From Alphaproteobacteria bacterium MarineAlpha11_Bin1 (GTDB lineage Bacteria; Pseudomonadota; Alphaproteobacteria; MPNO01; UBA830), in assembly GCA_002937455.1 (NCBI GenBank), contig PTJZ01000002.1, positions 248,001 through 312,000 of the forward strand: 64,000 nucleotides of DNA. The letters run 5' to 3'. Positions 9,372-18,877 of this stretch are shown here, piece after piece; the first letter of the stretch is position 1, and every line of letters begins with the position of its first letter. The position numbers and the translations under genes are program-made. The notes below the pieces were generated by a model. That model did not search any database. It was not told where the DNA came from and was given only the letters and a program-made list of their open reading frames with translations.

Positions 9372-9475
9372 GCTACTTATTAATTTACTGCTATACACTT
9401 GTCGCCCTTGAGGCAACCCGTATTGTTATACTCCTAGGTTAGTGAGTGATAGAAATTTTTCATATAGAACCCATT

Positions 9476-10711
9476 TTACTGGCCGTAGCGCTTTTCCACG
9501 TAATCCTCTATAAGGTCGCGAAATTCGTCTGTGATCCGAGGACCGCGTAGCGTCATTTTTTTCTTTCCGTCAATAAAAACTGGTGCCGCCGGGTCCTCGC
9601 CGGTACCAGGAAGACTAATACCAATGTCAGCATGCTTAGATTCGCCGGGACCGTTTACTATACACCCCATCACAGCGACTTTGAGCTCCTCAACCCCGGT
9701 ATATCTCTCACACCATTCGGACATGCGGTCACGGATATGTCCCTGAATGCTCTGGGCCAGTTCCTGAAAAACGGTTGACGTCGTCCGCCCGCAACCCGGG
9801 CATGCCGCTACTAGAGGAACAAACGACCGAAGCCCCATCGTCTGGAGCAATTCCTGCGCAACAATTACTTCGCGGGTGCGGTCTCCGCCGGGTTCCGGGG
9901 TCAACGAAATACGGATCGTATCGCCTATGCCCTCCTGAAGAAGGATGCCCATGGCGGCGGAGGATGCCACCACACCCTTTGTACCCATCCCTGCTTCGGT
10001 CAAACCTAGATGAAGCGCATAATCGCAGCGTGACGCCAAATCACGGTAAACGGTGATAAGATCTTGCACGGCGGAAACTTTCGCCGAGATAATGATCCGG
10101 TTACGCGGCATTCCAAGGTTCTCCGCACGCTCCGCCGACAACAAGCCCGACATTACCATCGCGTCGCGGGTAACCTGAGCGGCGTCTTTCGGGTCATCTG
10201 AAATGGTGTTTGCGTCCATCATTTTGGTCAGAAGATCCTGATCAAGCGAGCCCCAATTAACGCCGATACGGACCGGTTTTTCGTATTTGTTCGCAATCTC
10301 GATCAGAGTGCTGTATTGAGTGTCGCGTTTTTCCCGAAAACCTACGTTTCCCGGATTTATCCTGTATTTTGCTAGTGCCTCCGCGCAGGCTGGGTTTTCG
10401 GTTAATAACTTGTGCCCAATATAGTGGAAATCCCCCACCAATGGTGTGTCGATCCCCATTAGTGTCAGCCTATCTCGGATATATGGGACCGCTTTAGCAG
10501 ATTCATCCCTATCTACAGTGATCCGCACAACTTCGGAACCTGCCTTGGCCAAAGCCGCCACCTGTTCGACGGTAGAATCGACGTCGGCGGTGTCGGTATT
10601 AGTCATCGACTGAACAACGACCGGGGACCCACCGCCCATCGTGACACCACCTACATCGACCGCGACGCTCTTGCGGCGGATAGGAAAGACGGAAGTGTTT
10701 TTCTCGTTCAT
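9476..10711 (-). CDS. ispG: 4-hydroxy-3-methylbut-2-en-1-yl diphosphate synthase
   Basis: At 411 residues it is the length of bacterial IspG. It catalyses the penultimate step of the non-mevalonate isoprenoid pathway, converting methylerythritol cyclodiphosphate to HMBPP with a [4Fe-4S] cluster. The N-terminal TIM barrel starts with [11 protein letters not shown]. The C-terminal cluster-binding part has [16 protein letters not shown] and [10 protein letters not shown]. The ATG at 10711 follows the thrH stop by 16 bases, so the two are probably co-transcribed. Nothing is odd about it; it marks this stretch as core chromosome. Confidence 0.96.
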   Translation of the reverse strand: MNEKNTSVFPIRRKSVAVDVGGVTMGGGSPVVVQSMTNTDTADVDSTVEQVAALAKAGSEVVRITVDRDESAKAVPYIRDRLTLMGIDTPLVGDFHYIGHKLLTENPACAEALAKYRINPGNVGFREKRDTQYSTLIEIANKYEKPVRIGVNWGSLDQDLLTKMMDANTISDDPKDAAQVTRDAMVMSGLLSAERAENLGMPRNRIIISAKVSAVQDLITVYRDLASRCDYALHLGLTEAGMGTKGVVASSAAMGILLQEGIGDTIRISLTPEPGGDRTREVIVAQELLQTMGLRSFVPLVAACPGCGRTTSTVFQELAQSIQGHIRDRMSEWCERYTGVEELKVAVMGCIVNGPGESKHADIGISLPGTGEDPAAPVFIDGKKKMTLRGPRITDEFRDLIEDYVEKRYGQ

Positions 10712-10727
10712 AATTACTCCGTCGCTC

Positions 10728-11405
10728 TCAAGCAGATATAGGTTGATCGGGCTTGAAATCCAGAGTCACTGAAGCGTCGATTTGTGACAGCAGCCGGTCA
10801 TACTCTGTGAAGACCGAGAACTGGGGAAATTCATCAATCACGTTCTGTGGCGGGCAGAATAAGAAACCGGCATCGGCTTCCTCCAGCATTCGGGTATCGT
10901 TATATGAATCCCCGGCGGCGCAGGTGAAGAAATTCAGTCCCTTGAATGCTTTAACGGCCAAACGCTTATGGTCCGGTAAGCGCAACTGATATCCCGAAAG
11001 TTTTCCGTCCGTATCAACCATAAGGCGATGACAGAAGAGCGTCGGATGACCCATCTTGGCCATTAGCGGGCCAACAAACTCGTAGAAAGTGTCCGATAGA
11101 ATTACGAGTTGGTATTCTCTCCGAATTGAATCGAGAAAGTCTAGCGCGCCAGGCAACGGTTCTATTCCGTTGATAATTGGTTTAAGTGCCTCTAGCCCGA
11201 TGCGATACCGATCAAGTATGTCTAGGCGATAGTCCATCAGTACGCCGTAATTTGGCTCATCCCGTGTAGTACGCCGCAGTTCATCTATTCCGGTACGTTC
11301 CGCAAGTTCGATCCAGATTTCGGGCGTAATCACCCCTTCCATGTCGAGACAAACGATTTTCAAAGGATCTACCCGCCCGTTTAGTTTACCCGCCCAACTA
11401 ACCAT
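10728..11405 (-). CDS. thrH: ThrH-type phosphoserine phosphatase / homoserine phosphotransferase
   Basis: A 225-residue HAD-superfamily enzyme. The nucleophile motif [13 protein letters not shown] replaces the usual DxDxT with DxEx, as in ThrH. Further motifs are [10 protein letters not shown] (motif II) and [12 protein letters not shown] (motif IV). ThrH dephosphorylates phosphoserine and can move the phosphate to homoserine. The annotated ATG gives a 15-20 residue N-terminal extension compared with known ThrH. A TTG at 11363, just before KIVCLDMEG, would give the usual length, and I cannot decide between them. It lies directly upstream of ispG on the same strand. Confidence 0.88.
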   Translation of the reverse strand: MVSWAGKLNGRVDPLKIVCLDMEGVITPEIWIELAERTGIDELRRTTRDEPNYGVLMDYRLDILDRYRIGLEALKPIINGIEPLPGALDFLDSIRREYQLVILSDTFYEFVGPLMAKMGHPTLFCHRLMVDTDGKLSGYQLRLPDHKRLAVKAFKGLNFFTCAAGDSYNDTRMLEEADAGFLFCPPQNVIDEFPQFSVFTEYDRLLSQIDASVTLDFKPDQPISA

Positions 11406-11526
11406 GTCCGGTCACAATTCGGGATTTATAACATTCATGATTTCAAGTCATACTCGCATGAACCATTTGTTTTCAAGAGGATTATCCCGACCTAGAAAAT
11501 AAAATACCATATTCAGCAGACAATTC

Positions 11527-11541
11527 TTTGTTGACAACAAA
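11527..11541. promoter_or_regulatory. Perfect 15-bp inverted repeat, probable operator
   Basis: TTTGTTGACAACAAA is a perfect 7+1+7 palindrome centred 57 bases before the ATG of the flavin monooxygenase at 11591. It contains TTGACA, which would serve as a -35 element, so a bound repressor would cover the promoter. No cognate regulator is adjacent. Confidence 0.45.
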
Positions 11542-11590
11542 ACACTTTCAGATGACAAAATGTAAATTGTGGGTCCGCTAGGAATCTGAA

Positions 11591-12799
11591 ATGGGTACCG
11601 TTCAAAACCTCTCTGATGTTACCCCTGAGCAGCTCATTCAACGTGCAATTGAAATGCGGCCTCAGATATCCCGATCTGCTGGCGAGGTTGAAAAAAATCG
11701 GGGGATTTCTAGGGATTTCGTTCAAGAAGTTTGCGCCAAAGACTTTTTACGAATTTTTCTGCCGAAGAAATTCGGCGGACTGGAATTTGATAGTGCAACC
11801 GCGACCCGGATCTCCCTTGAATGGTCGTCCGCTGACGCCTCAACAGGGTGGGTGTGTGGCCTCGGTATTGTGCATCAATGGCTAGTAGCGCAGTTTCCTG
11901 CCGAAACTCATGATGAGATTTGGGGGGAAAATGCAAGCCCTATGATATGCGGCTCATACGCACCAGCGGGACAGATGACTATAGTAGACGGTGGTTATCG
12001 ACTTACGGGAGAATTCCATTTTTCAAGTGGTGTGGATGTATCGGACTGGGCAATCTTGGGAGTTTTTTTTCCAGCCAACGATGACAACGGCCCATCAGAT
12101 CCTGGCTTTACCATCGTTCCCAAATCGGACTTCAAGATCGACGATAATTGGCATGTGATGGGCTTGAAAGGGACCGGTTCCAAAACCATTGTATGCAACG
12201 ACCTTTTCATTCCGGCACACCGCCGAGTCACATTTTCCGAGCTGGTTTCAGGAAATTCTCCGGGATACCAAGTGCTTCAAAATCGCCTATATCGTTATCC
12301 TATTCTATCGCTCGTTGCCTACGGTATTTCCACACCGGCTGTGGGCGCATTAAATGGGGCCGTCGATATGTTCCTTGATGCCATGGAGGGGCGCACAACC
12401 CGCGGTGCCGTCGTTCTAGGTGGAAACAAGGTCCGAGATTTTCAAGCCGTCCAGATGCGTGTTGGGCGAGCAGTTGCAAACCTTAAAGCGGCAAAAGCAA
12501 TGCTATTCTCCCAGATAGAGGAAACACGTGCTGCAGTGATGGACAAAGGAGAAATCCTTGGCATGACCGCTCGGCTCGATAACAGGCTGACCCAAGCCAA
12601 AACGGTAGAGTTATCGGTCACAGGTCTTGATGAACTCTTTGGCGCCGTCGGGGGTAATGGTATCCATGCTTCGCAGCACATACAAAGAGCTTGGCGTGAT
12701 GTCCACGCAATCGCCCATCATATTAGTTTTAATTGGGATGCTCTTACCTCTATGTACGGACAACATCTGCTAGGCCTAGAACCTCAGGGTCAGTACTGA
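11591..12799 (+). CDS. Acyl-CoA-dehydrogenase-fold flavin-dependent monooxygenase (group D type)
   Basis: A 402-residue protein with the acyl-CoA dehydrogenase fold of two-component flavin hydroxylases such as HpaH/HsaA/DszC. Visible features are SSADASTGWVCGLG near residue 78, GGYRLTGEFHFSSGVDVSDW near 137, and the terminal helical domain with AVGGNGIHASQHIQRAWRD near 355. Such enzymes use reduced FMN or FAD from a separate reductase to oxygenate aromatic or sulfur substrates. They lack the catalytic Glu of true acyl-CoA dehydrogenases. No flavin reductase is adjacent. A perfect palindrome upstream suggests specific regulation, and a hairpin follows the gene. The substrate is unknown. Confidence 0.78.
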   Translation: MGTVQNLSDVTPEQLIQRAIEMRPQISRSAGEVEKNRGISRDFVQEVCAKDFLRIFLPKKFGGLEFDSATATRISLEWSSADASTGWVCGLGIVHQWLVAQFPAETHDEIWGENASPMICGSYAPAGQMTIVDGGYRLTGEFHFSSGVDVSDWAILGVFFPANDDNGPSDPGFTIVPKSDFKIDDNWHVMGLKGTGSKTIVCNDLFIPAHRRVTFSELVSGNSPGYQVLQNRLYRYPILSLVAYGISTPAVGALNGAVDMFLDAMEGRTTRGAVVLGGNKVRDFQAVQMRVGRAVANLKAAKAMLFSQIEETRAAVMDKGEILGMTARLDNRLTQAKTVELSVTGLDELFGAVGGNGIHASQHIQRAWRDVHAIAHHISFNWDALTSMYGQHLLGLEPQGQY

Positions 12800-12860
12800 G
12801 TGCCTAGGAGAACTTGTTCCCCTTAGCCAGTAAAAATGCTCGTTTCACATATGTTAAAGA

Positions 12861-12891
12861 AAAATTTTCGGCTCTCCGAAGAAAAATTTTT
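12861..12891 (+). terminator. Possible factor-independent terminator
   Basis: AAAATTTTCGG, loop CTCT, CCGAA, then an A-rich arm ending in a run of five T. The core stem TTCGG/CCGAA extends with A/T pairs past one bulge. It lies about 60 bases after the monooxygenase stop. The stem is short in GC pairs, so this is tentative. Confidence 0.35.
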
Positions 12892-13116
12892 CATAATTGG
12901 GCCCATGGTACGCCGGCCACCACGCCTCTCTCCCGAACACTTATAGACAAAAAATGTAAATAGTCGGGAGTGGCGACAGGTCGTGGAATTTTAGAACGAT
13001 AAAAGAAGAAAAATCCATTATCATTCGCCGCATCGGCTATATTTTTTTCCTGACTTGTCACAGCTAGGTCTTCGATTCTAATGTCTGGCATATCTATGCA
13101 CAGAAGGCTAGAAGAT

Positions 13117-13977
13117 ATGCAAATCGATCCGATTTCCCCCGCCGGCGGCGCAGTAGTAACTGGTATAGATTTAAAGACTGATCTTTCTCCAGAAAATGCG
13201 AACTCCATACGAAATGCATTTCTTGAATACGGTGTGATCGCTATTCGTGATCAAAACATGGAGGCTGATGATCAAATCAAGTTTTGTAATGCAATGGGGG
13301 GGATTGCAGTACGTGGCAAACCAGCAAATCAACGCGCAAACGACGGTGACAGCGCTTATAACGGTGCCGTACACATCGTGACCAATCTAACAGAGGATGG
13401 CAAACCTCTTGGTTCGTTTGGAGATGGTGAAGTTTGGTTTCATCACGATGGTAGTTTCCAAGAAATTCCATACGCCGCGACCGTATTATACGGCATATCT
13501 GTCACTTCAACCGGTGGTGAAACCGCGTTTGCAAACATGTTTATGGCATTCGATCGGTTGAGCGATGAGATGAAAAAACAAATTGAAGAGCTTAAGGGCC
13601 TAAACATATATGATTATGCGAGCACCGGACGTGTCGCCCTTGACCAGGATATCTCGAATATCAACCATTGGGTTCACCCGCTGGTAATACGTCATCCCGA
13701 TACGGGCCGCAGAGCCCTTTATGTGAGTCCTTTGATGACCGCACGCGTAGAAGGAATACCTGCAGCCGAGAGTGATGCGCTTTTGAACGAACTATTCACC
13801 TTTCAGGATGACGAAGAAATCATCTTCGAACACAAATGGGAGGCCGGTGACTTGGTCATGATGGATAACCGCAGTATCACCCATGCACGAAGGAATTTTC
13901 CCGCAGGCGAGCCACGAATGCTGCGCCGGACCATGGTAGAAGGGGTGCCGTTAGAGGCAGACGATATTGCGATTTAA
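13117..13977 (+). CDS. TauD/TfdA-family Fe(II)/2-oxoglutarate dioxygenase
   Basis: A 286-residue enzyme of the family that hydroxylates small substrates with 2-oxoglutarate and O2, for example taurine or phenoxyacetates. The iron-binding HxD is in VWFHHDGSF (about residue 110) and the distal His with Arg is in MMDNRSITHARRNFP (about 250). I chose the ATG at 13117, because MQIDPISPAGGAVVTGIDL is the normal family start and GAAG precedes it; a frame extension to 13081 adds 12 residues. The downstream gene at 14008 is 31 bases away on the same strand. The substrate cannot be told from the sequence. Confidence 0.85.
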   Translation: MQIDPISPAGGAVVTGIDLKTDLSPENANSIRNAFLEYGVIAIRDQNMEADDQIKFCNAMGGIAVRGKPANQRANDGDSAYNGAVHIVTNLTEDGKPLGSFGDGEVWFHHDGSFQEIPYAATVLYGISVTSTGGETAFANMFMAFDRLSDEMKKQIEELKGLNIYDYASTGRVALDQDISNINHWVHPLVIRHPDTGRRALYVSPLMTARVEGIPAAESDALLNELFTFQDDEEIIFEHKWEAGDLVMMDNRSITHARRNFPAGEPRMLRRTMVEGVPLEADDIAI

Positions 13978-14007
13978 CGACCGGACAATCTCATTAAGAG
14001 AATAACC

Positions 14008-14466
14008 ATGATATTCTGGCGAATCTTCAGAAAAAAAACTCCTCATTTGTCATTCTCGCTTGACCTTCCCGAAGAAGAAAGAGCGAGGCTTCTGTCAGAA
14101 CTGAAAGACTGCGCTAACCGGAAAGGTGGATCATTAAAAAATGCTCGACGCGCAGAAGCTTTAACTAATTTGTTTCATTCTCTTTCCCCGGTGGGAAAAC
14201 GGATTTTTGCTAGTCTTGTTGCTGGGCTGAATGACGACGCTGGCCAATCTACGGGAGAGCAGTATTCCGAAATCGAAGAAGCGGAGCTTTTCGGCGGGTC
14301 AGAGAGTAAGCTCGCCGTTCTTGATATGTTCGAAACGCCCCGGCGTCGCCTATTGGCGCATTTGGATACAACCTCTAACGGAAAAGATTTTCTGAACACA
14401 ATCGGTGCAATTGTGCCGGAAGAAGTTTGTCAGGATATTAGGGACCTACAAGCCGCTGCCAAATGA
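14008..14466 (+). CDS. Small protein resembling the N-terminal helical domain of malonyl-CoA decarboxylase
   Basis: A 152-residue, mostly helical protein. Segments such as LLSELKDCANRKGG, a SPVGKRIFASLVAGLN block and TPRRRLLAHLDTTSNGKDFL resemble the all-alpha N-terminal domain of malonyl-CoA decarboxylase. The catalytic acetyltransferase-like domain that normally follows (the full enzyme is over 400 residues) is absent, and nothing like it is encoded in the next 500 bases. It could be a free-standing domain, a truncated relic, or an unrelated helical protein. It probably shares a transcript with the upstream dioxygenase. The assignment is from weak similarity only. Confidence 0.5.
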   Translation: MIFWRIFRKKTPHLSFSLDLPEEERARLLSELKDCANRKGGSLKNARRAEALTNLFHSLSPVGKRIFASLVAGLNDDAGQSTGEQYSEIEEAELFGGSESKLAVLDMFETPRRRLLAHLDTTSNGKDFLNTIGAIVPEEVCQDIRDLQAAAK

Positions 14467-14542
14467 AACAAGTATTCGAGCGTTTCAAATTTGTTTAATT
14501 TGTTCTGAATTTCGTGACGACCTTTAATGGATATTACTTACT

Positions 14543-15547
14543 TTAAATGGAAGATCGTAAGGTTAGCCGGATAGCCTCGAAAACATCGAATATCCTCGCA
14601 ACATAATGAGCACGAACTTTAAATCCAAGGTCCTCTCCTCTCAAGAGATCAGCTTCCAAGGAATCAACTAATTTGTTGAGCCTGCGGTAGTGAATACCGA
14701 GAGAACGTTGCACCGGGTCCGCCACGACCCCTGCAAAGGCGGCACCGATCGATGATATTAACAGCAGCCCCATTGTTACTCCGGCAATCAAACCCCAAGA
14801 AGGGTCGACGGTGAACAGGCCATACCAGAGCCCACCCACCGCAGTACCTAGCGGAAATGTAAAGATAGCCGCTTGATGTGCCACAAGCGCCGCAAGGGCT
14901 GGGCCAAGAGTAAAGGCGGTAGGGGTCAGCTGCTGAAATATCAACCCGCCCACACCTACCGAACTAAGCGCCGTCACGATTTCAGCCGCTGCAACACGGG
15001 TTCCGGTGTAGCTGGATAAAAGCTCTTCGAGCTTAATGCTGGACCAATCATAATGGCCACGGAGCTGCGCTAAATCATTTGCAGCGTTCAACGCTTTTGT
15101 AATTTCGGGCTGGCTAACGAGTAATTCCCCCAGCGCGTCACGATTGGACTTTCGCCCATTTACCGAATAAGGAAGCTCGAGAAATTCGGTCCAGATTAAC
15201 CACTCAACCTCTTGAGCTACCCTCGTCTCCAACTGTGTAGGGATCTTAAGCAAGCGATCCGCCGCACTGTCCTTCTCAAGCTTTTGAAGTACTGAAGTAA
15301 TCAATAATTTGACGATGTGTGGTAACGCCAACATTAGGTTTACAGGTGCCCGAATGAGATCGGCTCCGAATGCCAAACGATGCAGACGAAGGGCCCCTCT
15401 TAAACCGAAATGCTTCCGCGTGAACTTCGCTGCCTGCCGTCTTCGGGAGACGATATATTGCTTCACTGCCCTACGAAAGGCCTCGTCCACATCTTCTCTA
15501 TCTAACTCAAGAAAAGCGTTATAATCGTCTGTAATTTTTTGAGTCAT
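14543..15547 (-). CDS. Uncharacterised membrane protein (DUF6635-like)
   Basis: A 334-residue protein of unknown function. The N-terminal part has a basic, amphipathic block (TRKHFGLRGALRLHRLAFG then LIRAPVNLMLALP) that recalls the uncharacterised DUF6635 proteins of alphaproteobacteria. Hydrophobic segments lie at about residues 185-205, 215-235 and 250-275, the last two being strong membrane helices. The C-terminal 60 residues are soluble and charged. It stands alone, convergent with the small gene at 14008, so context says nothing about its job. The family label is from memory and weak; the coding call rests on length and composition. Confidence 0.6.
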   Translation of the reverse strand: MTQKITDDYNAFLELDREDVDEAFRRAVKQYIVSRRRQAAKFTRKHFGLRGALRLHRLAFGADLIRAPVNLMLALPHIVKLLITSVLQKLEKDSAADRLLKIPTQLETRVAQEVEWLIWTEFLELPYSVNGRKSNRDALGELLVSQPEITKALNAANDLAQLRGHYDWSSIKLEELLSSYTGTRVAAAEIVTALSSVGVGGLIFQQLTPTAFTLGPALAALVAHQAAIFTFPLGTAVGGLWYGLFTVDPSWGLIAGVTMGLLLISSIGAAFAGVVADPVQRSLGIHYRRLNKLVDSLEADLLRGEDLGFKVRAHYVARIFDVFEAIRLTLRSSI

Positions 15548-16076
15548 TATACGACAAATGTGGCTGATCCACCTCGACCTGTCACGCGGTTCACACGTTC
15601 CCGCTCATAGATACTTACACTGGAGGTAATAATTGAGTTTTGCATCATTAGTAACGTTTGTATGATCAGGTAGCTATCTCAATTTTCTGTCTGAGTATCG
15701 CTTTACTTCGGAGCTAGATGCGGTTTACCCAATCTCTATGACTGCTCCGGGTCGATGGAGGCTATTTTTCATCCGGAAACTGCTTAGGACAATCGTATGA
15801 AATTATTAGAATATACAATACCAAAACCTGTTCGCATGGTTTTCAATCCTAACGCTATAGCACCCCGTATCTTTACGACCAACTTAACCATTAATTCCAT
15901 GGGGTAGGATGTCATTAATGTGTTTAATAAAATGTTCCAATATAATATCTAGCCGGGAAAAGGAGCTCGCTTACGCTGACGTCTGGCTTGTTTCGCCAGA
16001 TAGTCGTCTCTTCATCGGTCAGCCAAATTCACCATCCGGTGGATAGACCATTGTTGGCATAGAGGGGGAAACAAAC
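15548..16076. other. Intergenic stretch, no gene recognised
   Basis: 529 bases. The only candidate is a 36-codon frame at 15797-15907 on the plus strand (begins MKLLEYTIPKPVRMVFNPN), which has no clear ribosome site and which I cannot assign. It may be a gene fragment. No repeats or convincing hairpins were seen. Confidence 0.4.
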
Positions 16077-16469
16077 ATGTCAAATCAGAAACTTTCGATT
16101 GTCCACGTAGAAGATGCCAAGTTCGTTGGAGATGGAATGCGGAAATGTTTCGAATATCGAGATTTGGGTATCAGGCAGGCAACAGATGGTAAATTCCATG
16201 CACACGTCATCCGCGCTATCGATCGGGAGGAAGAAGGTATCGGCCTTCATCGGCATAATGAGGTTCAATTCCAAATGGTATATATCCTCAAAGGATCTAT
16301 GCGGTTCTGGTACGAGGGCAAGGGTGAGGTTGTCGCCAAACAGGGCACCTGCATTCTTCAGCCTCCTGCTGTCAAGCATGACGTACTAGATTGGTCGGAT
16401 GACCTAGAACTTCTCGAGGTTACTTCTCCAGCTGACTTTACCTCTGAAGCACTTCAGCCAGCAGAATAA
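16077..16469 (+). CDS. Cupin-domain protein
   Basis: A 130-residue single-domain cupin. Motif 1 reads GLHRHNEVQFQMVYILKGSM (about residues 58-77), with two His and a Glu/Gln-type ligand set. Motif 2 is in ILQPPAVKHDVLDW (about 101-114) with the fourth His. These are the usual metal ligands. Cupins of this size bind small molecules or act as isomerases or dioxygenases; the specific role is unknown. A strong ribosome site (GAGGGGGAA) precedes the ATG. It is monocistronic, with over 300 bases of gene-free DNA on each side. Confidence 0.8.
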   Translation: MSNQKLSIVHVEDAKFVGDGMRKCFEYRDLGIRQATDGKFHAHVIRAIDREEEGIGLHRHNEVQFQMVYILKGSMRFWYEGKGEVVAKQGTCILQPPAVKHDVLDWSDDLELLEVTSPADFTSEALQPAE

Positions 16470-16776
16470 CACGCTGGAAAGGGATACGAATCCTCGGATA
16501 ATCATGATAATAGCACCCGCAGGTGTAGGAACTGAGACTTGGCTATCCATCTACTTGCACTGGGGAAAAATAAGTCCTTGCATCCGATGAAATGATTTTC
16601 ACCTTGCGTGGGTAAATTGGCATCCACCGGGATAAATTACCGCGTACATCCTAGTTCACTCCATCCATTTCCAAAGGCACTTTGCTTGCTGTACGTTGGG
16701 ATCTTATTGAAAATCCTAGTTGTTGACGTTGTTCAGAAAAGATTGAATTACCTAAGGGTTAGGTTTTTGTAGCAAA
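16470..16776. other. Intergenic stretch, nothing recognised
   Basis: 307 bases between a cupin gene and a convergent GST gene. I see no open frame, repeat or convincing terminator in it. Confidence 0.5.
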
Positions 16777-17412
16777 TCAACCGATAGCGGACGGGCGTTC
16801 CGAAACTGCCTGATACCACCTTTTCACGTTGCAACAGTTCTCTGGAATGATGAGTTTTCTCGACAAGGAAAAATCGATGGCGCAGAGTGCTGTGATATCC
16901 GCGAAACTGAAGATATCGCCCGCAAGGTATTCATTTTGGTCAAGGCGTTCGTCAATTTTGTTGAAAAAACGTCCGAGGCGTAGTTTGCCGCGTTCTGCCA
17001 ACTCGGATATCTGCGGGATTTGGATATCGTAGCCAGCCAATCCGCGGCCAACGAATAACCGATGAGTGTTACGGAACACCTCCGAAACAGCCATCAGTCC
17101 TTCCCACTCGGCCAAGCGGTCCCACATCTCTATTAGTGCAGCTTCCTTGGCATTCCGGCCGAAAAGAGGATTGTCTGGGTATAAGGCTTCAAGATACTTA
17201 CAAACAGCCGCGGCCTCAGCGATCCAATCGCCATCATCTAGTTCGAGAAGAGGCACCCGTCGGTGAGGATATTTTTCGCAGTATCGTTTACTTAATTGGC
17301 CGGGATTATCCGGATCGCTAGCTTCTTCTATATCGATATCTATGGCCTTCTCAGCGACAAATATTAGTGCTCGTCGGGGGTTTGGAGCTGATAGCCAAGT
17401 ATAGAGTTTCAC
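16777..17412 (-). CDS. Glutathione S-transferase family protein
   Basis: A 211-residue protein with the thioredoxin-fold N-terminal domain (1-80, including VPLLELDDGDWIAEAAAVCKY with the glutathione gamma-Glu contact region) and the helical C-terminal domain (90-200). The C-terminal N-capping motif is LAGDIFSFADITALCAID. The start is GTG at 17412, chosen because AGGAGGG lies nine bases upstream and MKLYTWLSAPNPRRAL is a normal GST N-terminus. The active-site residue near position 8 is Ser/Ala-rich, not an obvious Tyr or Cys. Likely roles are detoxification or isomerisation of an aromatic metabolite; no partner gene is adjacent. Confidence 0.87.
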   Translation of the reverse strand: MKLYTWLSAPNPRRALIFVAEKAIDIDIEEASDPDNPGQLSKRYCEKYPHRRVPLLELDDGDWIAEAAAVCKYLEALYPDNPLFGRNAKEAALIEMWDRLAEWEGLMAVSEVFRNTHRLFVGRGLAGYDIQIPQISELAERGKLRLGRFFNKIDERLDQNEYLAGDIFSFADITALCAIDFSLSRKLIIPENCCNVKRWYQAVSERPSAIG

Positions 17413-17869
17413 GTTCCTGAACCCTCCTCTATTAAACTTTTGGAGAATTGGTGTGCTTGAATAACAGGAGTGGCAGCATTTATATCAAACGGTTGGCGAT
17501 AATTTGCGGTGTCGAGCAAGTTTTCTTGCCCTCCGAAGATTTATATTGCGACATCACTTTTCCAGCGTTTTTTAGCAATCAGAGAAATTTTGGGTGGGAG
17601 ACGGCGCAATCTCTCTACTCAATCACTATGCATTTCGTCTTCGAGTGATCGAGCTCAGTACCTAGCACCGTAACAGCGTGATTGCTCCCCAACAATCTCT
17701 ACCGATACTTTGGTTGCGCTGGCCAATGCGCCGCCTCCCAGCCGTGGAGCCTCGCTCCGAACGTCTCAGTATCATTTTTGATCGTACCGATATCCCTCCG
17801 AAGCCTGGCGACGATGCCGGAAATAATATATAACATCCAATACAAATTACTGATACATTCATATATTAA
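17413..17869. other. Intergenic stretch upstream of a LysR gene
   Basis: 457 bases. A plus-strand frame open from about 17670 to 17833 (with MRRLPAVEPRSERLSIIFD) reads like protein but has no start context or family match. The 50 bases before the LysR ATG are AT-rich and could hold its promoter. Confidence 0.4.
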
Positions 17870-18877
17870 ATGCATGATTTATCTCAACTTCGGAACCTAA
17901 ATGTTCGGCAGATTCTAGACCTGCTCGCCGTGGTCGATAACGGCGGCGTTACCGCCGCAGCTAATGCATTAAATATTTCTCAGCCAGCTTTGACACGCTC
18001 AATCCGACAGCTTGAAGAAAACCTCGATGTCCAACTTTTGATGCGGGAAGGTCGTGGGGTCGAACCCACGCGATTTGGCATCTCTCTTGCACATCACGCC
18101 CGGACGATCGAGGCCGAACTTCGTCATTCGGTTCGAGAGCTCAACGAATTGCGAACGGTTGAAGCCGGTCACTTAGTCATCGGCGCCTCCCCAATGGCAC
18201 TCGCGACGCTTGTCGGCCCAACCCTGTCTAAATTGCACGAAGAAATACCGGGCCTGACTGTCGAAGTTCGAAACGATCCTTTCGAAGTCCAGCTTGATGC
18301 GCTCGACGCCGGCGAGATCGATATCGTTATCGGCGCACTATGGGGCGGACAAATACACGAACACCTTGTCGAAGAAATACTGTTCCAGAATAGCCTATCG
18401 GTCGTCGCCCGTAGCGATCATCCGCTCACGCGTAGAGAGAAGATCGGGTTCTCCGATCTTACAGAAGAAACCTGGATTATCGGACGCAGGTCTGGTGCGA
18501 TTAAGCAGCTGGTTTCCAATGAGTTTCGCTTCGAGGGAAGTGAGCCACCGGTGTTCACAATCGAGACTGACTCAATGCTTTGCGTCAAAAGTCTACTTCT
18601 AGCTAGCGATTTTATATGTGCTAATCCGGCGGAACTTTTTGCCACCGAAATTGAACGAGGTGATTTATCAATTCTTCCTCTTAAATGGCACTCTGGGACC
18701 CGCCCGATAGGATTCACGCTCCGCGAACACGGTACCATCAGCCCAGCGCTTGCCGCGCTGATCGAAATTCTCAGAGAGGTGGGACTAAGAATCGCAGAGG
18801 AACAGCTTAACCCTCTACCACCGCGATCCCCTGAATCTCGACCATCATTTCGGGCTGCGCAAAACCCGCACACGTAA
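17870..18877 (+). CDS. LysR-family transcriptional regulator
   Basis: A 335-residue regulator. The N-terminal winged helix (about 10-70) shows LAVVDNGGVTAAANALNIS and SQPALTRSIRQLEE, the classical LysR helix-turn-helix. A periplasmic-binding-like effector domain follows (about 100-305). The C-terminal 25 residues (Pro/Arg-rich) are extra and are encoded in the 71 bases that overlap the convergent RidA gene. The target is unknown because no divergent gene shares its promoter. It may act on distant catabolic genes. Confidence 0.9.
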   Translation: MHDLSQLRNLNVRQILDLLAVVDNGGVTAAANALNISQPALTRSIRQLEENLDVQLLMREGRGVEPTRFGISLAHHARTIEAELRHSVRELNELRTVEAGHLVIGASPMALATLVGPTLSKLHEEIPGLTVEVRNDPFEVQLDALDAGEIDIVIGALWGGQIHEHLVEEILFQNSLSVVARSDHPLTRREKIGFSDLTEETWIIGRRSGAIKQLVSNEFRFEGSEPPVFTIETDSMLCVKSLLLASDFICANPAELFATEIERGDLSILPLKWHSGTRPIGFTLREHGTISPALAALIEILREVGLRIAEEQLNPLPPRSPESRPSFRAAQNPHT

